DNA of 64,000 nt from Krasilnikovozyma curviuscula (taxonomy: Eukaryota > Basidiomycota > Tremellomycetes > Cystofilobasidiales > Mrakiaceae): NCBI GenBank assembly GCA_014825775.1, contig MVAQ01000112.1:1-64000 (forward strand). Direction: 5' to 3'. This document shows, one piece after another, positions 12,494 through 25,121 of this stretch. Under the pieces are notes generated by a model, which was given only the letters and a program-made list of their open reading frames with translations, searched no databases and was not told the origin of the DNA. Each line of letters opens with the position of its first letter. The first letter of the stretch is position 1. The position numbers and the translations under genes were made by a program.

Positions 12494-13802
12494 CTACTCC
12501 AGGTCTTCGAATGCTGGTGCCGTCGCAACGAACCCTTCCCAAGTAGTAAGAGGTTCGTCGAGAATCTAGAGAGAGAAAGAAGACGAGGCAGAGGTCAGAG
12601 ACGACCGAGAACAAAACAAGCACAACGTTGGCAAGACTCACTGAATGACTCCACTCAAGACTCTCTCCTCCGTAGTACCCATACTCAGGCATGAGTCGCA
12701 TGTTCTGATACAGCTCCTCCGCGACCTCCTCGCTCTTCCCAGCCATGTTCATCAAGATGCTTTTGAACACTGGTCCAGGCAGCTCCGTGAACGTCACGCC
12801 TTTCCCACTCTTGGGCTTGACCTTCTCAAAACCTTCGACGAGTTGCTTGGGAGTATAGTAGTCCGTTGCACCAAGCACTCTCTTCCCGAGCGTAGCTTCC
12901 TTGTGGAGCAAGATACCCTTGACGAACTTGCCCGTGTCAGCGGCGGTGGCCAAGATGGGGATGGGCGAGTCGGAAGACATGGGGAGAGCGAGAGTAAGGT
13001 TGGCGCCGTCTTGAGAAGGTCGGAAGGCCAGGTTGGTGATGTAGAAGCCTGGGAGGAAGAATGATGCTGGGACCGATTGGGAGCGGATGTATGCCTCGAC
13101 GCGGGCTTTGGAGTCGAAGTGAGTGACTTTGGACAGAGCACCGTTCGTCACTTAAGAAGAAGAAAAAATTCAGTATTGGAGAGGAATACTTTTGAAGCTT
13201 GTTTGTACTCACACTTGGTGACGTCGAGCAAAGAGCTCCAGACGAGATGTTGAACGCCAGATTCCTGGAGAGATCACAGGTGTAGACAGTAAGCTTAAGA
13301 ACCATCTCAAAAAAAAAAAAAAAGTCTTAATGACTATGCGTTTACCTTGGCAGCATCAGCAATATTCTTTCCTTGCTGGAATTCTGCCTCGGCAGATCCA
13401 ATACTCCAGAAATCAGTTACGGCGAAGACGGACGACGCGCCTTTGAACACTTCCTTCAAAGAGTCTTTGTCGTTCAAGTTGGCCTGGATTGAGATCGATT
13501 TTGAGGGCTCAGACGGTGTTAAACGAAGGGAAGGAATTGTTGACACTCACGTTGACCACTTCGACGCCTCTTCCCGCCAGAGCCTGGGCGTTTGGCTTTG
13601 TCGAATCTCGAGTGACAGCTCTGATGTTGTACAGAGCAGCAGTTTTGGCATCAGAGAGGATGGTGTTGATGACTGAACCTCCTTGGAGACCTGGGAAAAA
13701 GGCACCAGAAGAAGGTTAATTAGTCTTGTCCGATGGAGCACATATCCTGAGGGAAAACTAACCAGAAGCACCAATGACAACGAGAAGTTGCTTAGCAGAC
13801 AT
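12494..13802 (-). CDS. NmrA-like NAD(P)-binding Rossmann protein
   Basis: This is an atypical short-chain-dehydrogenase-like protein of the NmrA/HSCARG family. These proteins sense NAD(P) redox state or act as small-molecule reductases. The Rossmann dinucleotide motif is at the very N-terminus (LLVVIGASGLQGGSVI, fitting GxxGxxG). Next come the NIRAVTRD strand, a LNDKDSLKEVFKGASSVFAV segment and the FFLPGFYITNL and VLGATDYYTP motifs typical of NmrA. The C-terminus (YGYYGGESLEWSHS, then a last exon ending VATAPAFEDLE) matches NMRAL1-type proteins. Five or so introns were read, for about 315 residues. The start ATG at 13802 is the first Met upstream of the Rossmann motif. A TATATAAG box lies about 120 bp upstream. 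It lacks the YxxxK catalytic pair of true SDRs as far as I can see, so a regulatory role is possible. Confidence 0.88.
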
Positions 13803-13922
13803 CGTTTAGGTTGACTTGAGGTAAGGTTGAGGTGGGAAGAGCTGGCTGATTGTGTTGGATAGGTGAGAAAGATAAAATGATTTGATGATGGGATTTCAAG
13901 GCTCACCTCTAGCCCTGCCCTC

Positions 13923-13930
13923 CTTATATA
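13923..13930 (-). promoter_or_regulatory. TATA box for the NmrA-like gene
   Basis: On the reverse strand the sequence reads TATATAAG, 121 bp or so upstream of the ATG at 13802, inside a purine/pyrimidine-biased promoter. Spacing and sequence fit a fungal TATA element. Most other genes in the window lack an obvious one. Confidence 0.55.
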
Positions 13931-14278
13931 CCTCTCCTCCCTGTCTCTCACGCTGTATCCATCTCACTTGCACCGTTACTGATGACTGATCTGACCGGAA
14001 ACATCGTTGGAAGCTGAGAAACCTTTCGACGGTCGGCGGCTGCACTTGCTCCGTTGAGCGTGGCGAGCGGTAAACATCATTGTTGTGATTTTTGAGCAGA
14101 CATACTAGTACGGAGATTGTTCCATGGAGCACATCTGAGATCTCATACCGGCTTGAGTAAAATAATGAAAAATTGGTGGAGGTCAGCTAAGCGCGTTGGC
14201 AGCGCGCTTGACCAGCGATTTCTATCTGCTTCACTTACTAACCAAGACCCCTCAAACCCACCCCCATCTCAATTTACC

Positions 14279-15433
14279 ATGGCCACAGTTGAAGTGACAG
14301 AACTCAATGCACCTGAGGGACCAAAGCTCGTTCCCTTCAGCACAAATCCGGAGGAACTTGCAGCCAACACCAAGGAGCTGCTGCAGCTCGCTGAAGAATT
14401 CTCTCGGGCACACATGGTTCAGATGGACCCAAGCCACGATTTTTTGCATGTGGAAAGGGTGAGGAGGACTGCTCTGAGGTACATTTGATTTGCTTTTCTC
14501 CCTTTGAGATATGGAAAATCCAAGCTACATCATTCGCTCACTTATTTCCTGCTCGTCTGCTGTATCAGATTGGCCAAGCAATTCCCTGAAGGAGAGGTCG
14601 ACTTACTGGTAAGGATATTGTCCATCTTGTTTAAGCTTTGTGGGATGATTCTTACCTTGGTCATCGGAATTCCCAGGTCGTCGAAGTGGCTGCTCTATTC
14701 CATGATCTAAACGACTGTGAGGCCCACGACAGTCAGCTCACTCAATGGCATACTAACAGTAGACTCTATTGCAGCCAAGTACGCAACAGCAAACACGACC
14801 TCGCTCGAAACCATCCTTAACCCCTTCTTCATCGACACCTACCCTCTTCTCCCACTGCTGAAAAATGGCAAAGCTCACCTGATAGCAGAAATCATCGATT
14901 GGACATCCTGGTCCAAGGAGCAGAAGCTGTTGAAATTATGGGAGGAGAAGGGAGATGAGGAGGAGAAGGACGTGAGAGCCAAGGAGTTCAAGGAGTGGTT
15001 CAAGACGTCGAAAGAGCTGCATTGTGTTCAGGACGCAGATCGGTTAGACGCAATTGGTGCCTTTGGTAAGTCACTTCTATCTTTTTGTGAGTATCCTGTG
15101 GCACTGATTTCTGTGTTATTCACGACAGGCATACTTCGATGCGCGGCTTTCTCAGCGGCCAAGAACAGGCCGCTGTACATCCCGAAAGGTCGGGAAGGAT
15201 GGGAAGGAACCTGTGTTCAGCATTTCCATGACAAGCTGTTCAAGATCAACGAAGATACCATGAAGGTCAGTCTGCGCGACCGTCTTTCAACTTACTGCGA
15301 AGGATTTTCTCTCATAACAAGGCGCGCTCTCTCTCTTACTCAATAGACTCCGCTCGGTAAAGAAATGGCGGCGAAGAGACAAAAACTCATGCATGATCTG
15401 GTCGATGGTGTTGAAGAAGAATTCAACCTGTAG
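14279..15433 (+). CDS. HD-domain metal-dependent phosphohydrolase
   Basis: This is a soluble HD-superfamily protein resembling bacterial YedJ and fungal uncharacterised HD hydrolases. It probably hydrolyses a phosphoester or nucleotide; the substrate is unknown. The metal ligands are visible in order: H in SHDFLHVERVRR, the HD pair in EVAALFHDLND, and D in HCVQDADRLDAIG. After the HD pair come the helix LETILNPFFIDTYPLL, an acidic/basic stretch (EEKGDEEEKDVRAK) and a C-terminal TPLGKEMAAKRQKLMHDL helix. About 5 introns were read, for about 270 residues. The ATG at 14279 has a good context (ACCATGG). The frame is open upstream to 14117, but those codons look like leader. It is divergent from the NmrA-like gene with 476 bp between starts. 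Confidence 0.87.
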
Positions 15434-15708
15434 AGCCCACACTCGCGCCGAGTGTGTCATGTTGTCCAAAAAAGGAGAACAAGACGTCGTCATTTATCAC
15501 GAAAGTACGGTACAAAAACGACTTTTGTGAAGAAACAAAGGTAGAATGAGGCAAGATAACCTAAGATAGAAAAAAAAAAGCTATAGAAAAGGGTAGGTGA
15601 TGAGGGACGAATCGCGAATCGAAGTCAAGGAGAACAAGGAGAAAAGTCAAATTCATGAACGAAAACCAGCTTCAAACCTTTGAAACACCATGGTAGGAAA
15701 CCACCTAT

Positions 15709-17173
15709 TTAGAAGAAGAGGTACGTCATGACAAAAACTGCCAAAGCGATGGCAACAACCACCTGGATTGGAACACCTCCAGCGTTTTGAGCGACAACTT
15801 CAACGGGCGCTGCGCTCTTTGTAGTTACTCCAGCAGCACCTTCAGTGGTTCTCTTTCTCAAGCCCGTCGCTTCGATGGCAGCTGGTGTAGGAGCAGCCGG
15901 TTCAGGCTTTTCCGCGACGACGATAGGTGCTTTAGCAACTGGGATGACTGGGGCAGCGGCAATTGGGGCAGGAGATGGTGAGTCGATAATGGATTTGTCT
16001 GCGGAGGTTGGGAGGGTGGTGTCTGCTTGGTGGAAAGCAGTTGCGGCACCGGCGGGGGAAGCGGTTTCCTTGGCCTGAACAATATGATTGTCACTTTCGT
16101 CAGAAGCTGCAAAGATAGCCCACACTCAGACAAAGAAAGTTTCTCACCTCATCATCCTCTTGTATGGTCTTGGAAGTATCAGCAGCAAGTCCAACTCCAT
16201 CGTCTGATTCTGAGAGTGTGTAAGCACATCTGATTTTTTGTTCGTGAATTCCAGCTTTGTTTTCCTTCTCTATCGAGCTCCACTTATTGATCAGACGAGA
16301 AAAGAAATCATTGTCAGGTCGTGCTTTTTATTCAGCCAGAGGGGTAAACTCACGACCTCAGTCAAGCTCATAATTTCCTTCTCGGATGGGATGGCAGCAC
16401 TCTGAACCAAGAACTTGTCTTTACATTTGGCAGAAAGGGGTGGCTCTTCCTTCATTGCCTGCAGAAGGACTATAAAGAGACGTAAAGCATCACGTCAGGA
16501 CACGAAAATAGGACACAGGGCTTGCGATCGGCGTAGCTGAGGCTTGTCTGCCTATGAAGGAATAAGCGAGACGAACCTTGGACCTCAACCGTTTCACCAG
16601 CCTCAATTCTGCCAGAGTTTGGACGTACGCAGTACTAATAAATGCAGTGAAGTATACAAATGTCGTGTGTCAGCGGTTTGGACCAAAAGTGGCGTATTGT
16701 ATGACGGGGGAACCAGGTGAAAAAGTGGATCGATTTTGATAGTGCAACGCAGCAGCAGGTTCTCATGACGTAACCCCTAGGCTGATACAGTACTGGAGAG
16801 AGTATGAGACGTGAAGGAAGATCCTGAGCTCACCTGCTTTGGAGCGGTCGTCTTTACCTTGAACGCAACAGGTTCAGCTGATGGATTTCGAATGGTGAGT
16901 GTTCGCTTCACCAGCTGAGTGAGAGGACCTATAGCACCTCCCCAGCATTCAATATGCAGAGTTAGAGGGGCCAAGCAGTAGATTTGTCGTTCGAGTCAGC
17001 GAAGAAGCCCAGCACCAGAGAGAGAAGGAAAAGGGAGGTATGCGCGCACAAGCACAAGGGAATAATATGAGACAAAAGGGATCAGCGCCATTCCAAAGAG
17101 ACTCACTAAAAAAACAGACCGTCTACTCACGAGGGAAGGATAACTGGGCGGAAGGGGAGAGATCGACACTCAT
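15709..17173 (-). CDS. VAP / Scs2-type ER membrane contact protein (MSP domain, tail-anchored)
   Basis: VAP proteins sit in the ER membrane and recruit FFAT-motif partners for lipid transfer at contact sites. The MSP domain starts a few residues after the ATG (MSVDLSPSAQLSFP, joined by splicing to RPLTQLVKRTLTIRN). It has the signature AFKVKTTAPKQYCVRPNSG, then EAGETVEVQV. The domain is followed by a WSSIEKENKAG region and a long Ala/Pro-rich linker. The protein ends with a single hydrophobic tail anchor (VPIQVVVAIALAVFVMTYLFF is the last segment). About 6 introns were read, for roughly 300 residues. It is divergent from GUP1, with 336 bp between the two ATGs. Family confidence is very high. 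Confidence 0.93.
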
Positions 17174-17509
17174 GGGGACCTGAGAGGCAGAAAACGCGGT
17201 GGAAGGTAGAAATTGATTCGAAGGATAAACCCAAAGCTTCTAAGTTCTAAGCAGCACTAAGATGAGACTGGTGCAGTATTCTGAGACCAAGGGGATCGGA
17301 CCGGAGGAATTCTGGATTTGAGGATTGATCTAGTTAGTAGACACTTCGCAAACTGCTCCTGGTCGCCCTGTTTAGCCAACAAGGCCTTGCAACCAACGCT
17401 CAAAGCCAACAGCTCTCAAAATGAAACCTTATCCCGCCTGTTAACAGGAACCCTCAGATACTTCCTAGGATCAGAAGGTAGTTTCTGACTACCGGAAAAG
17501 CTCGAAAAA
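17174..17509. other. Shared divergent promoter of VAP and GUP1
   Basis: Only 336 bp separate two divergent start codons, so the promoters must overlap. Both products act at the ER. No TATA element is visible. I see no ORF. Confidence 0.5.
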
Positions 17510-19706
17510 ATGGCATTCTTTTTGTCTTCCTGGCCACCGCGCTTGGTCTCACTCACAGTCCCAGTAACTTCAGAGGAACAGTCGACATCATATCAGTCCC
17601 TCTTAACACCAGAAACTGAACTTGGTTTGTCTGGTGAAAGAACCGTGAATGGTGAAGCGGGTCAAGGTAACGAAACCTCGCGATGGAGAACCACAGAATT
17701 CAGACTGTACGAGATTGTCACCTTGATAGGAGTGATATCAATGGTCTATACAGGTGTGACTTTAAGTTCAGGTAAGCATTCTGTACAGTATAAAGAAAAC
17801 CTTGATCGTTGTACTAATATCTGGCACATGTTCGCAGCAACCACTCCAAATTTCCACTTATACTCGCACAAACTCAGCCAAGGGTGGATATCAGGCAGAT
17901 TAATGGTAAATCCCTTCAGTTTTGATGATAAATAAATTCTAGATGCTGATATGCTTACGCGTCTACAGGATGTCACAGATCCTCAATACTCCCTCTTTCG
18001 CAAGAACCTCCCATTCATCCTCATTTTAGTCACAATCTTCCTATCCCTCCATGCCTTATTCAAAAAATTTGAAAAGGAAATCAATCTTCAGCAGAAACCG
18101 TTACTCGGTCTATGCCTCGTGTCGCTCTCAATCTTGCACGGGTTCTCAATCATCAAAATTCTTATCATCTGCGGCTTGAACTACCTGCTCATCAAAAAAA
18201 TACCACATCAGTCTGACGATAGGATCATTTCGAAAGCATTACCAGCTGTATTAATTTGGTTCTTCAATCTGGCAGTGCTGGTGGTCAACGAAGTGACCGA
18301 TGGTTGGACAACTGGATTTATGGACCTCGTGAGAGCGCACCTTTGTCTCTTACTAAACATGCTACAATCTGACTCAGATTTAACCAAGCAGGACATTTTT
18401 CTTGGCTTCATCCCAAGATGGCATATCACTTTCAACATCTGTGTTCTCCGGCTGATCTCGTTTGGAATGGACTACCACTGGGCTCATACTGCGTCTCGAG
18501 GCTCTACTGTACTTGTAAGAAATATCATCTTTTTGTGCGTGAGTGCTGGAGTTTAAGGATTCTTGCCTTTTCACCGTTAGGTTTCGGAACTTCCGACAAG
18601 CGACAAGGAGCGCTGCTCCACATCACATCAGCTTTCAACCTACTCCTTCGAAAATTACCTGTGCTATATCCTCTACACACCACTCTACGTCGCAGGTCCC
18701 ATCATGTCATTCAATAACTTCCAATGGCAACAGTCAAACCCCAAGTCTATTCCACTCTCGTACAAGTTGACTTACGCCTTTCGGTTCTGCTGCTCGTTGT
18801 TCTGTATGGAAGTTCTGTTACAGTTTATCTACGTGGTTGCTATTAAGGATACAGAAGCGTGGGCTGGGTTCACCCCTGGTCAATTGTCCATGGTTGGATT
18901 TTGGAACCTCATCGTTGTGTGGCTGAAGGTTAGCTGCTTAACGATCTTGCTGCGAAGGAGGTTGCTATGCTAACATTCACTCTAATTTGAATCAGCTTCT
19001 GTTGCCATGGAGGTTCTTTCGACTTTGGGCTCTATTGGATGGGATTGACCCACCTGAGAACATGATCAGATGCATGGCCAACAACTACTCAACATTCGGG
19101 TTCTGGAAAAGTTGGCACCGCAGTTACAATCTATGGCTTGTCAGGTGAGTGATTCTAAGCGACTAGATGGCGAGGTCTTTCTAAGAATTGACGTCACTAC
19201 ATTATTCTGCAGATACGTCTACATCCCCTTGGGTGGTTCCAAACGCCCTGTGCTCTCTACAGCTGTTGTGTTCACTTTCGTCGCTCTCTGGCATGACTTA
19301 ACCTTGACTCTCCTCACTTGGGGCTGGCTTATCATCCTGATCATGATTCCTGAAATCATCGCAACGCGCTTCCTTCCAACCTCGAAATTTGGCAATCAGT
19401 GGTGGTTCAGGCATGTGTGCGCTCTTGGTGGAGTTAGCAACATTCTCACAATGACATCGGCGAATCTGGTAGGTTTCGCAATAGGAACGAAGGGGATGAT
19501 CTACATGCTTGACCAAATCTGGTCGTCTTGGAGTTCTATTGCGGGATTATTGGGATCTTGCGCAGGGCTGTTTTGCGGGGTCCAAATAATGATGTGAGTT
19601 CTTAGGTATAAGATGGAGACGGTTACCTTGACTGACTCATCCTTCCAATTCTTTCAGGGAGTATCGAGAAACTGAGAAACGAGCTGGAATACATAGGAAA
19701 TGTTAG
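17510..19706 (+). CDS. GUP1: Gup1-type MBOAT O-acyltransferase
   Basis: Gup1 is a multispanning ER membrane-bound O-acyltransferase. In yeast it remodels GPI anchors by adding a C26 acyl chain to the sn-2 position; it was first described in glycerol uptake. The N-terminus is cytosolic and Ser/Thr-rich, followed by [13 protein letters not shown] and then hydrophobic spans ([38 protein letters not shown]). The MBOAT core shows [39 protein letters not shown] and LGGSK. The catalytic-His segment is [16 protein letters not shown]. The C-terminus is short and basic ([10 protein letters not shown]). About 7 introns were read. Two introns interrupt the [17 protein letters not shown] region, where the correct frame is set by the YLCYIL motif downstream. 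Expected length is about 600 residues, normal for Gup1. Confidence 0.92.
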
Positions 19707-19979
19707 AGTCACTGCTATAAGTGTTAGCCAAACTTGCGTCATCGAAAGGATTCAACAAAGGCAACTGTGCCAATCGCAATTCAAAGCTACTAATCAATTA
19801 TTTTAGCGATTTAATCATATGCCAAAATGACAGGAAAGTATTGTGGTGTGGTGTGTGGTATCTAGGAGCATGCAGGGGTGGTAGTATGAAGAGTGTACAA
19901 TATGATGCGAAGGGAGTACATAAGATGTCGTCAGGATGTGTTAGTAGTATGATGGTAAAGGCTCCAGGCCAAAAGCAGC

Positions 19980-22900
19980 TTAAGCCTGAGCTTTCGCCTG
20001 TTCCTGCAGCGCCTTTTGGGCCGCAGTCTGAGCATCCCTCGCACTCTTGAGGAATTCAGTGAACCATTTCCTAAAGGATTTTGTCTCCAGAGTCTGTAGC
20101 TGATTAACAAATTCCAAAGCGGTATCGGGTGGACAGCCAATAGATGGAAAGTAGACATCAGTCATACGCCTGATGAATTCTTGTCCACGAGCAGCGATAA
20201 GAGACTTGTAAAGGCCAGAGATCTCTCCCAGAACCTGTGTAACAACAAAAAAGACCGACATCAGTGTATAGCTCTACATCCGCGACGAGAGCATTTCATC
20301 TCAGATTTTTTTGTTTGAGCTCTACTTACGAGCTGAGATTGACCATCCCTGATCTTGAATTCAGAAGAAGAAGGGACCTCGATACAGAGAGGCAGAACCC
20401 TATCATAGATGTAGTTCTCGAATCCTGGAATTACCTGAGGAGAGATATTAGCACCATTGGATCCGTTGGTTGCACCATTCATGGCGGTTGGTGACGATGC
20501 CCAAGCAATGATGGTTTTGTTGAGGATACCGAAGGCAATTCTTTGGCAGACTGGATCTTTTGGATCAACAGCGAAGCTGATAATGTTATTGAGAATATTT
20601 TCCAGCTCTGGCTTGTTCACTGCGTAACAAGACGATTTGTTCAGCGGTTCCTTTGAAGTCGCCTATGTCAAGATGAAAACTTACAGTCAGACAAGAAAAC
20701 GGCGTCAAGCTTGGCTCCCATAATGCCCGCAATAAAGCCAAGATATGCGTGTTTCAGAGACGCCTGAGAGATCTCCTCATCAGTACCGTTACTAGGAGTA
20801 GCGAGTGCCTGGAAAATTTTCTGAATGATTGGGAGAACCAAGCCGTCGAGAACGTCGAACAGGTTTCCCTGAAAAAGACAAAGAGAGAGAGCATCAAGTT
20901 AGCTCAAGTCAGCCTTGAAAGAAATATTTCAAAACATATAAATACCTTGAGTTTGTGAAGGACCAATCCGAGAAAACTGAGGAATTCAACCAGTTCACTG
21001 GGCTCAAAATGTTGCACGATGCCCTTGACAAACAAGGCAACATATTCCAAAATGTGGTTACCAGTCGTAGCGACGATTCTGGCGAACGAGAAACGAGCCT
21101 GTCGATTCGAAAGGTAAAGTCGGCGGGATAGCATATATCGGAGCACTGTAGTTTTTACTTACTGCATTACGGATGACTCGATATTCATTGAATCGTTCCA
21201 GAACAGCGAGGATAGCTTCTGTTGCCTGCTTGAAAACAGAAATCCAAACAGGAGGTTCCGCTGAAATGTCGCTGTCATTAGGCTCTTGAAATCCTTTTGC
21301 GATATTTCCTAAGGCCATGACAAGGTGGTGGATCTGTAAGATGTGGAGGTTGTCATCTGCACTCTTTTTGGTCTTCACAAGGTTTTCTGAGATGCCGTTG
21401 AATAGTGGTGCGGTCACAGTCTAGAAGCGAAGAGGGAAGAGGTAAAAAATGTGCGCAAACGAAGGGAAAATCTACTTCAAAGACTCACTTGTAAAAAGAC
21501 AAGTTGTTGGTTAGGGGACTTCTTCAAGGTATAGATGAGGTTGCCAACAGTCTCAAAAAGGTAGAGTTGAGAATCGAATGGCCCGCCGACCGTTGTTGCC
21601 TTCAGCAGAAGGTCCTCCTCGTCTGTTTCCCGATCAGGGAGTTCTGCTTCTATTGGGAGGAGATCACTCATGCTCGACAGAATCGATGGGATCAGTTCTT
21701 CAGGTAAGATGAACCTCATCTCTTTAGTGAAGCGGTGGAAGAGGTAAAAGGATCTGTTTCGGACGGCTGGCACCTCATTGTGGTTTCCACTGGTTCGGGA
21801 AGAAAACAATGGTTAGCATAATCATTGAGTTGAGAAATACAGCAGCAAACCTCACCGAGAGTCCAAGAGAGAAGCAAGAGTAGGTTGGATGAGCTCTTGA
21901 CGAAGCTTGAAGAATTCGGCGTACCGTACCGCACACTCGAAGCACTGGAGTGGGACCGACGGGTGAGGATACGATGATATGTTGCTTTGAACCGCTCTGT
22001 AGAGGAGTTCCCCCTGAACAGTGAGTGGTAATTCGGTGTAGTTGACGCTTGGTTTCTGGAAAGCTTCAGCTGCCATCATGTCGACCGAAGAGGAGGATGA
22101 AGACGTGCTAGCTCTTCTCTTGTTGACGAGTGAGAGTTGAGCCTGAACTTCAGCCGGAATTTGGACAAAGGCACCTTTTCCGTTGACTTTGTTGATGCTG
22201 AATTCACTGTAGCTGTAGATCAAGAACATGGCTAGTTCTGCTTCCTGCCAAGTGATTGCTGACTGTCCACCAGATTCGAACCGAGAAAGAATTGAGGTGA
22301 CGAGTCCAGAAATAGCAGCAATAAACTGAGGAGGATCGATGACAGCAATGGACTCGACCGCCGTTTTGAGTTGCTGTAGAGGGTAATAATGTCAGAAACC
22401 ATCTGGGCTGTTCGCTCGCTAGATAAGTCAGAGCGGTACTAACTTTTCGCATAGTCTGAAACTGAGCAACTTCGTCAGGATCAGCATCACCATCCTCCTC
22501 TCCCAAACTCCAGGTCGCATCTTCGTCCCATTGCATCTTCTTGATGACAACTTCTAACAGCTTGCCGAAGAAGGCACGCTTGTCATCTGTCAGAACAAGA
22601 GCATCTCCCTTTTTCGCTCGCTTGTGACGACGGAAGATATCGTCCAGGAAGCCAAAGACTGAAGTGGTGACTTCGTCATACCCATCGCCCAGGAGCTCCA
22701 GGAAGATTGGGAGCGCTGCGAGGATGAGTACTTCTGCTTGAGCTTTTGTTTTATCGTCCGCAAGAGCCTAGTTAATACATGAAGCAACAGTTGGCGTGAG
22801 TCAACATCAACCAGCATGTAAAATGGGCAGATAGTTGCTGGAAGACTTACCTCAACAGCAGCAATTTTTCCAAGCTCAACACCGTAAGAGTCAACCAGCT

Positions 22901-24457
22901 TTCCCATTCGTTCTCGAAGGTCGACCATGTGATGTTTCTCATATCTTTGTTGAATGAAAGGATTGGCAGCAAACTCTTTAGGGTCAACTTTTGTTTGGTT
23001 GAGTGCGACAGAGGTTTGGTATTCAATTGGTGTCAAAGCTGGAATGATTGAGAGCGCTGACAACATCTCGACCTTCTCCGCAGGATCTTTCATGCCTTTG
23101 ACAACAATTTTCTGAAGAGTGTCTAAACACAGGAGTTTGAGGGCGCAATGATTGGAAGAAAGGAGGCTGCTTAGGATGCTGAGAGTCCGGGGGGTGACGG
23201 TTAGAGTGACTTCCAGCCAAGCTGAGATTAAAAAAGGGCGAGACATTTGGTCAGAGGAGAGCAGAGAGAATTTAAAAGTGTTTTCGACTCACGGATGTAG
23301 CCATTCAAGGCTCGGACAGCTCTTGTAACAACTTCGAGCCACCATTCTGTCTGACCCGCTTGGACGTTCTTCAAACCGCCTTCTAGCACACCAAGAACCG
23401 CATCATTTAAAGCAACTGCCTCCACATCTCTGACTTCATCTCTAATCTTGGCGTCTCGGACACTTCTATCCTGCGTGTAAGGGCGAGCTGATTTTAAAAG
23501 GCCGTCATGTACTTCTTCACTGATTTCGCTGATGAGGTGCAAGACGAGGAGGACAATATGAGGATTTGGTGGAGATAGTAGGTAAGGAAGAAGTGCTGAA
23601 AGTATAGAGGGTTCTTTTGAGGGTATTGATCTGAGGCTTGGGTAGTTGACAATGAAGAGAAGAGCTAATGTATGGGCGACCTTGTTTCGCATAATGGATT
23701 GCACTATGCGGAGAAAAAGTATTCAGCGCTAATTAAAGGGATATCAAAACCTGCCGATAGCTCACCTGCACCGGGACTACCACCTTCTGCACTTCCATGA
23801 ATGTATTCTGTCTGGACGTAGTCCACCAAGGCTGACTGAACCGCCGCCTGAGATTCCACTGGGATGGTGTCGAACCTGAACAACAGCAGGAAAACACATA
23901 GTCAGTATCATACACCATTCAGCTTTCCAATCACGTAGCTGGCAGCGTAACCAGTGGCGCTCAAGAGAGCAACAGTTGACTTACTTTGCTTTGTCTCCCA
24001 AAATCTCGTCAACGACCGCTAGACAGACCATTCTAGCTTCAGGCGAACATCTGAGGTTTCCATCTTTACCAGGAGTAGTTGGATTTGGAGCTCCAGCGCC
24101 TTCAAGGAAGATGGAGAGGCAGACCTAGAGTTTTCAAGTACAAGAATTTGATCAGAAACGCTGGACCCACACAAGCGGCATAAAAGCCACAGGTAAAATT
24201 CTGTCAGAGCATCTAGAACTGCAATCCAGACCCCGAGAGCTTCTGAATAGCTCCCCCAGTGTACTAAGCCACCCATCTGTTCTGAAACAGAGCTCCTGTT
24301 TTCCGAATTTGACAAAAGAAAAATTCTGTGCACTCACCCCCCAATGCTGAACAGCGTTCTGTCTGACGTCTACCAGGAAGCTGTTGGCTTGTTGTCGCAG
24401 GCTAACATCTCCTGAGGAAGCTATAGCAACTGCGTTTAGTAGGAAGTTGCGATCCAT
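19980..24457 (-). CDS. LOS1: Exportin-T (tRNA exporter, Los1/XPOT)
   Basis: Exportin-T is a RanGTP-dependent karyopherin that carries mature tRNA through the nuclear pore. The ORF set forms a long all-helical HEAT-repeat protein. It starts MDRNFLLNAVAIASSG and contains the diagnostic importin-beta N-terminal pattern QQANSFLVDVRQNAVQHWG. Conserved blocks include MRNKVAHTLALLFIVNYPS, TEWWLEVVTRAVRALNGYI, LALLDTLQKIVVKGMKDP-like helices, and VRNRSFYLFHRFTKEMRFIL. The C-terminal part has FARIVATTGNHILEYVALF and HAYLGFIAGIMG, ending in ARDAQTAAQKALQEQAKAQA. A short poly-Ser insert (STSSSSSSVDMM) lies near 22100. Many introns (at least 14) were read, for about 1,150 residues. It converges with GUP1 across a 273-bp gap. 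Identity rests on overall architecture and several conserved blocks; I could not run an alignment. Confidence 0.87.
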
Positions 24458-25121
24458 TTTGACCAGAATGGCTGCTTGGGGTCACTCAGGCATTTCGCGC
24501 TGAGAGGAAGACGTCAAAAAACTTGAGACCTCACACGACCGCTGGGAAAAACAAGAGCGCTGGGCTCTAGCCTATTGCTAGGTGACTGGGACTATATCTA
24601 AAGTATAAGAATCAACCGACTGGCGATGTACAATGCCAAAAAAGAGTGTATTCTGTGTGTCGCTCCGGCCCACAATCACAAGTGAGCATCAACGAACAAA
24701 ATTGCAGGGTTTGCATACTCACGGCTGAATCAGACAGAGAGCTCAACTTCATTTTATTCGATTTTCTTCGTGACCTCAGTCGTTCATGGTTTCAAATTGA
24801 TGAAAGGAGAGTAGCGGCGCCTTTGTTTTTGTTTTTGTAGCAATGGACAGCCTTCAGCGGTCGTGGAACCCCTGTCATGAATTCTTCGCCAACATCATAC
24901 AAAGAAACTAAAACCCTCTCTGGTTAGGTGGGTAAGAGACGGGACCGACATGTTATCTCTGTTCCGACGATTGCAAGCGATGCCATCGCTAGCTCGGGAT
25001 CCAACCTCGCGCCGCTCCTTCTCTCGTGGCACTATATAAAACGACTGATGGGGCTGACGCTTCTCTTCAAATTCTCTCCAAATCCTAAAGAACAGCTCTT
25101 GCATTGCTTTGTCTAGACAAC
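24458..25121. other. Divergent intergenic region between exportin-T and the RLRGG small gene
   Basis: This 664-bp region holds the exportin-T promoter on the left and a TATA-containing promoter on the right. Short ORFs in it lack ATG starts or coding character. No RNA gene is recognised. Confidence 0.45.
25033..25040 (+). promoter_or_regulatory. TATA box upstream of the small RLRGG gene
   Basis: TATATAAA lies 82-89 bp before the ATG at 25122. It is followed by a C/T-rich leader (CTTCTCTTCAAATTCTCTCC). This is one of the clearest core promoters in the window, and it supports a real transcript starting here. Confidence 0.6.
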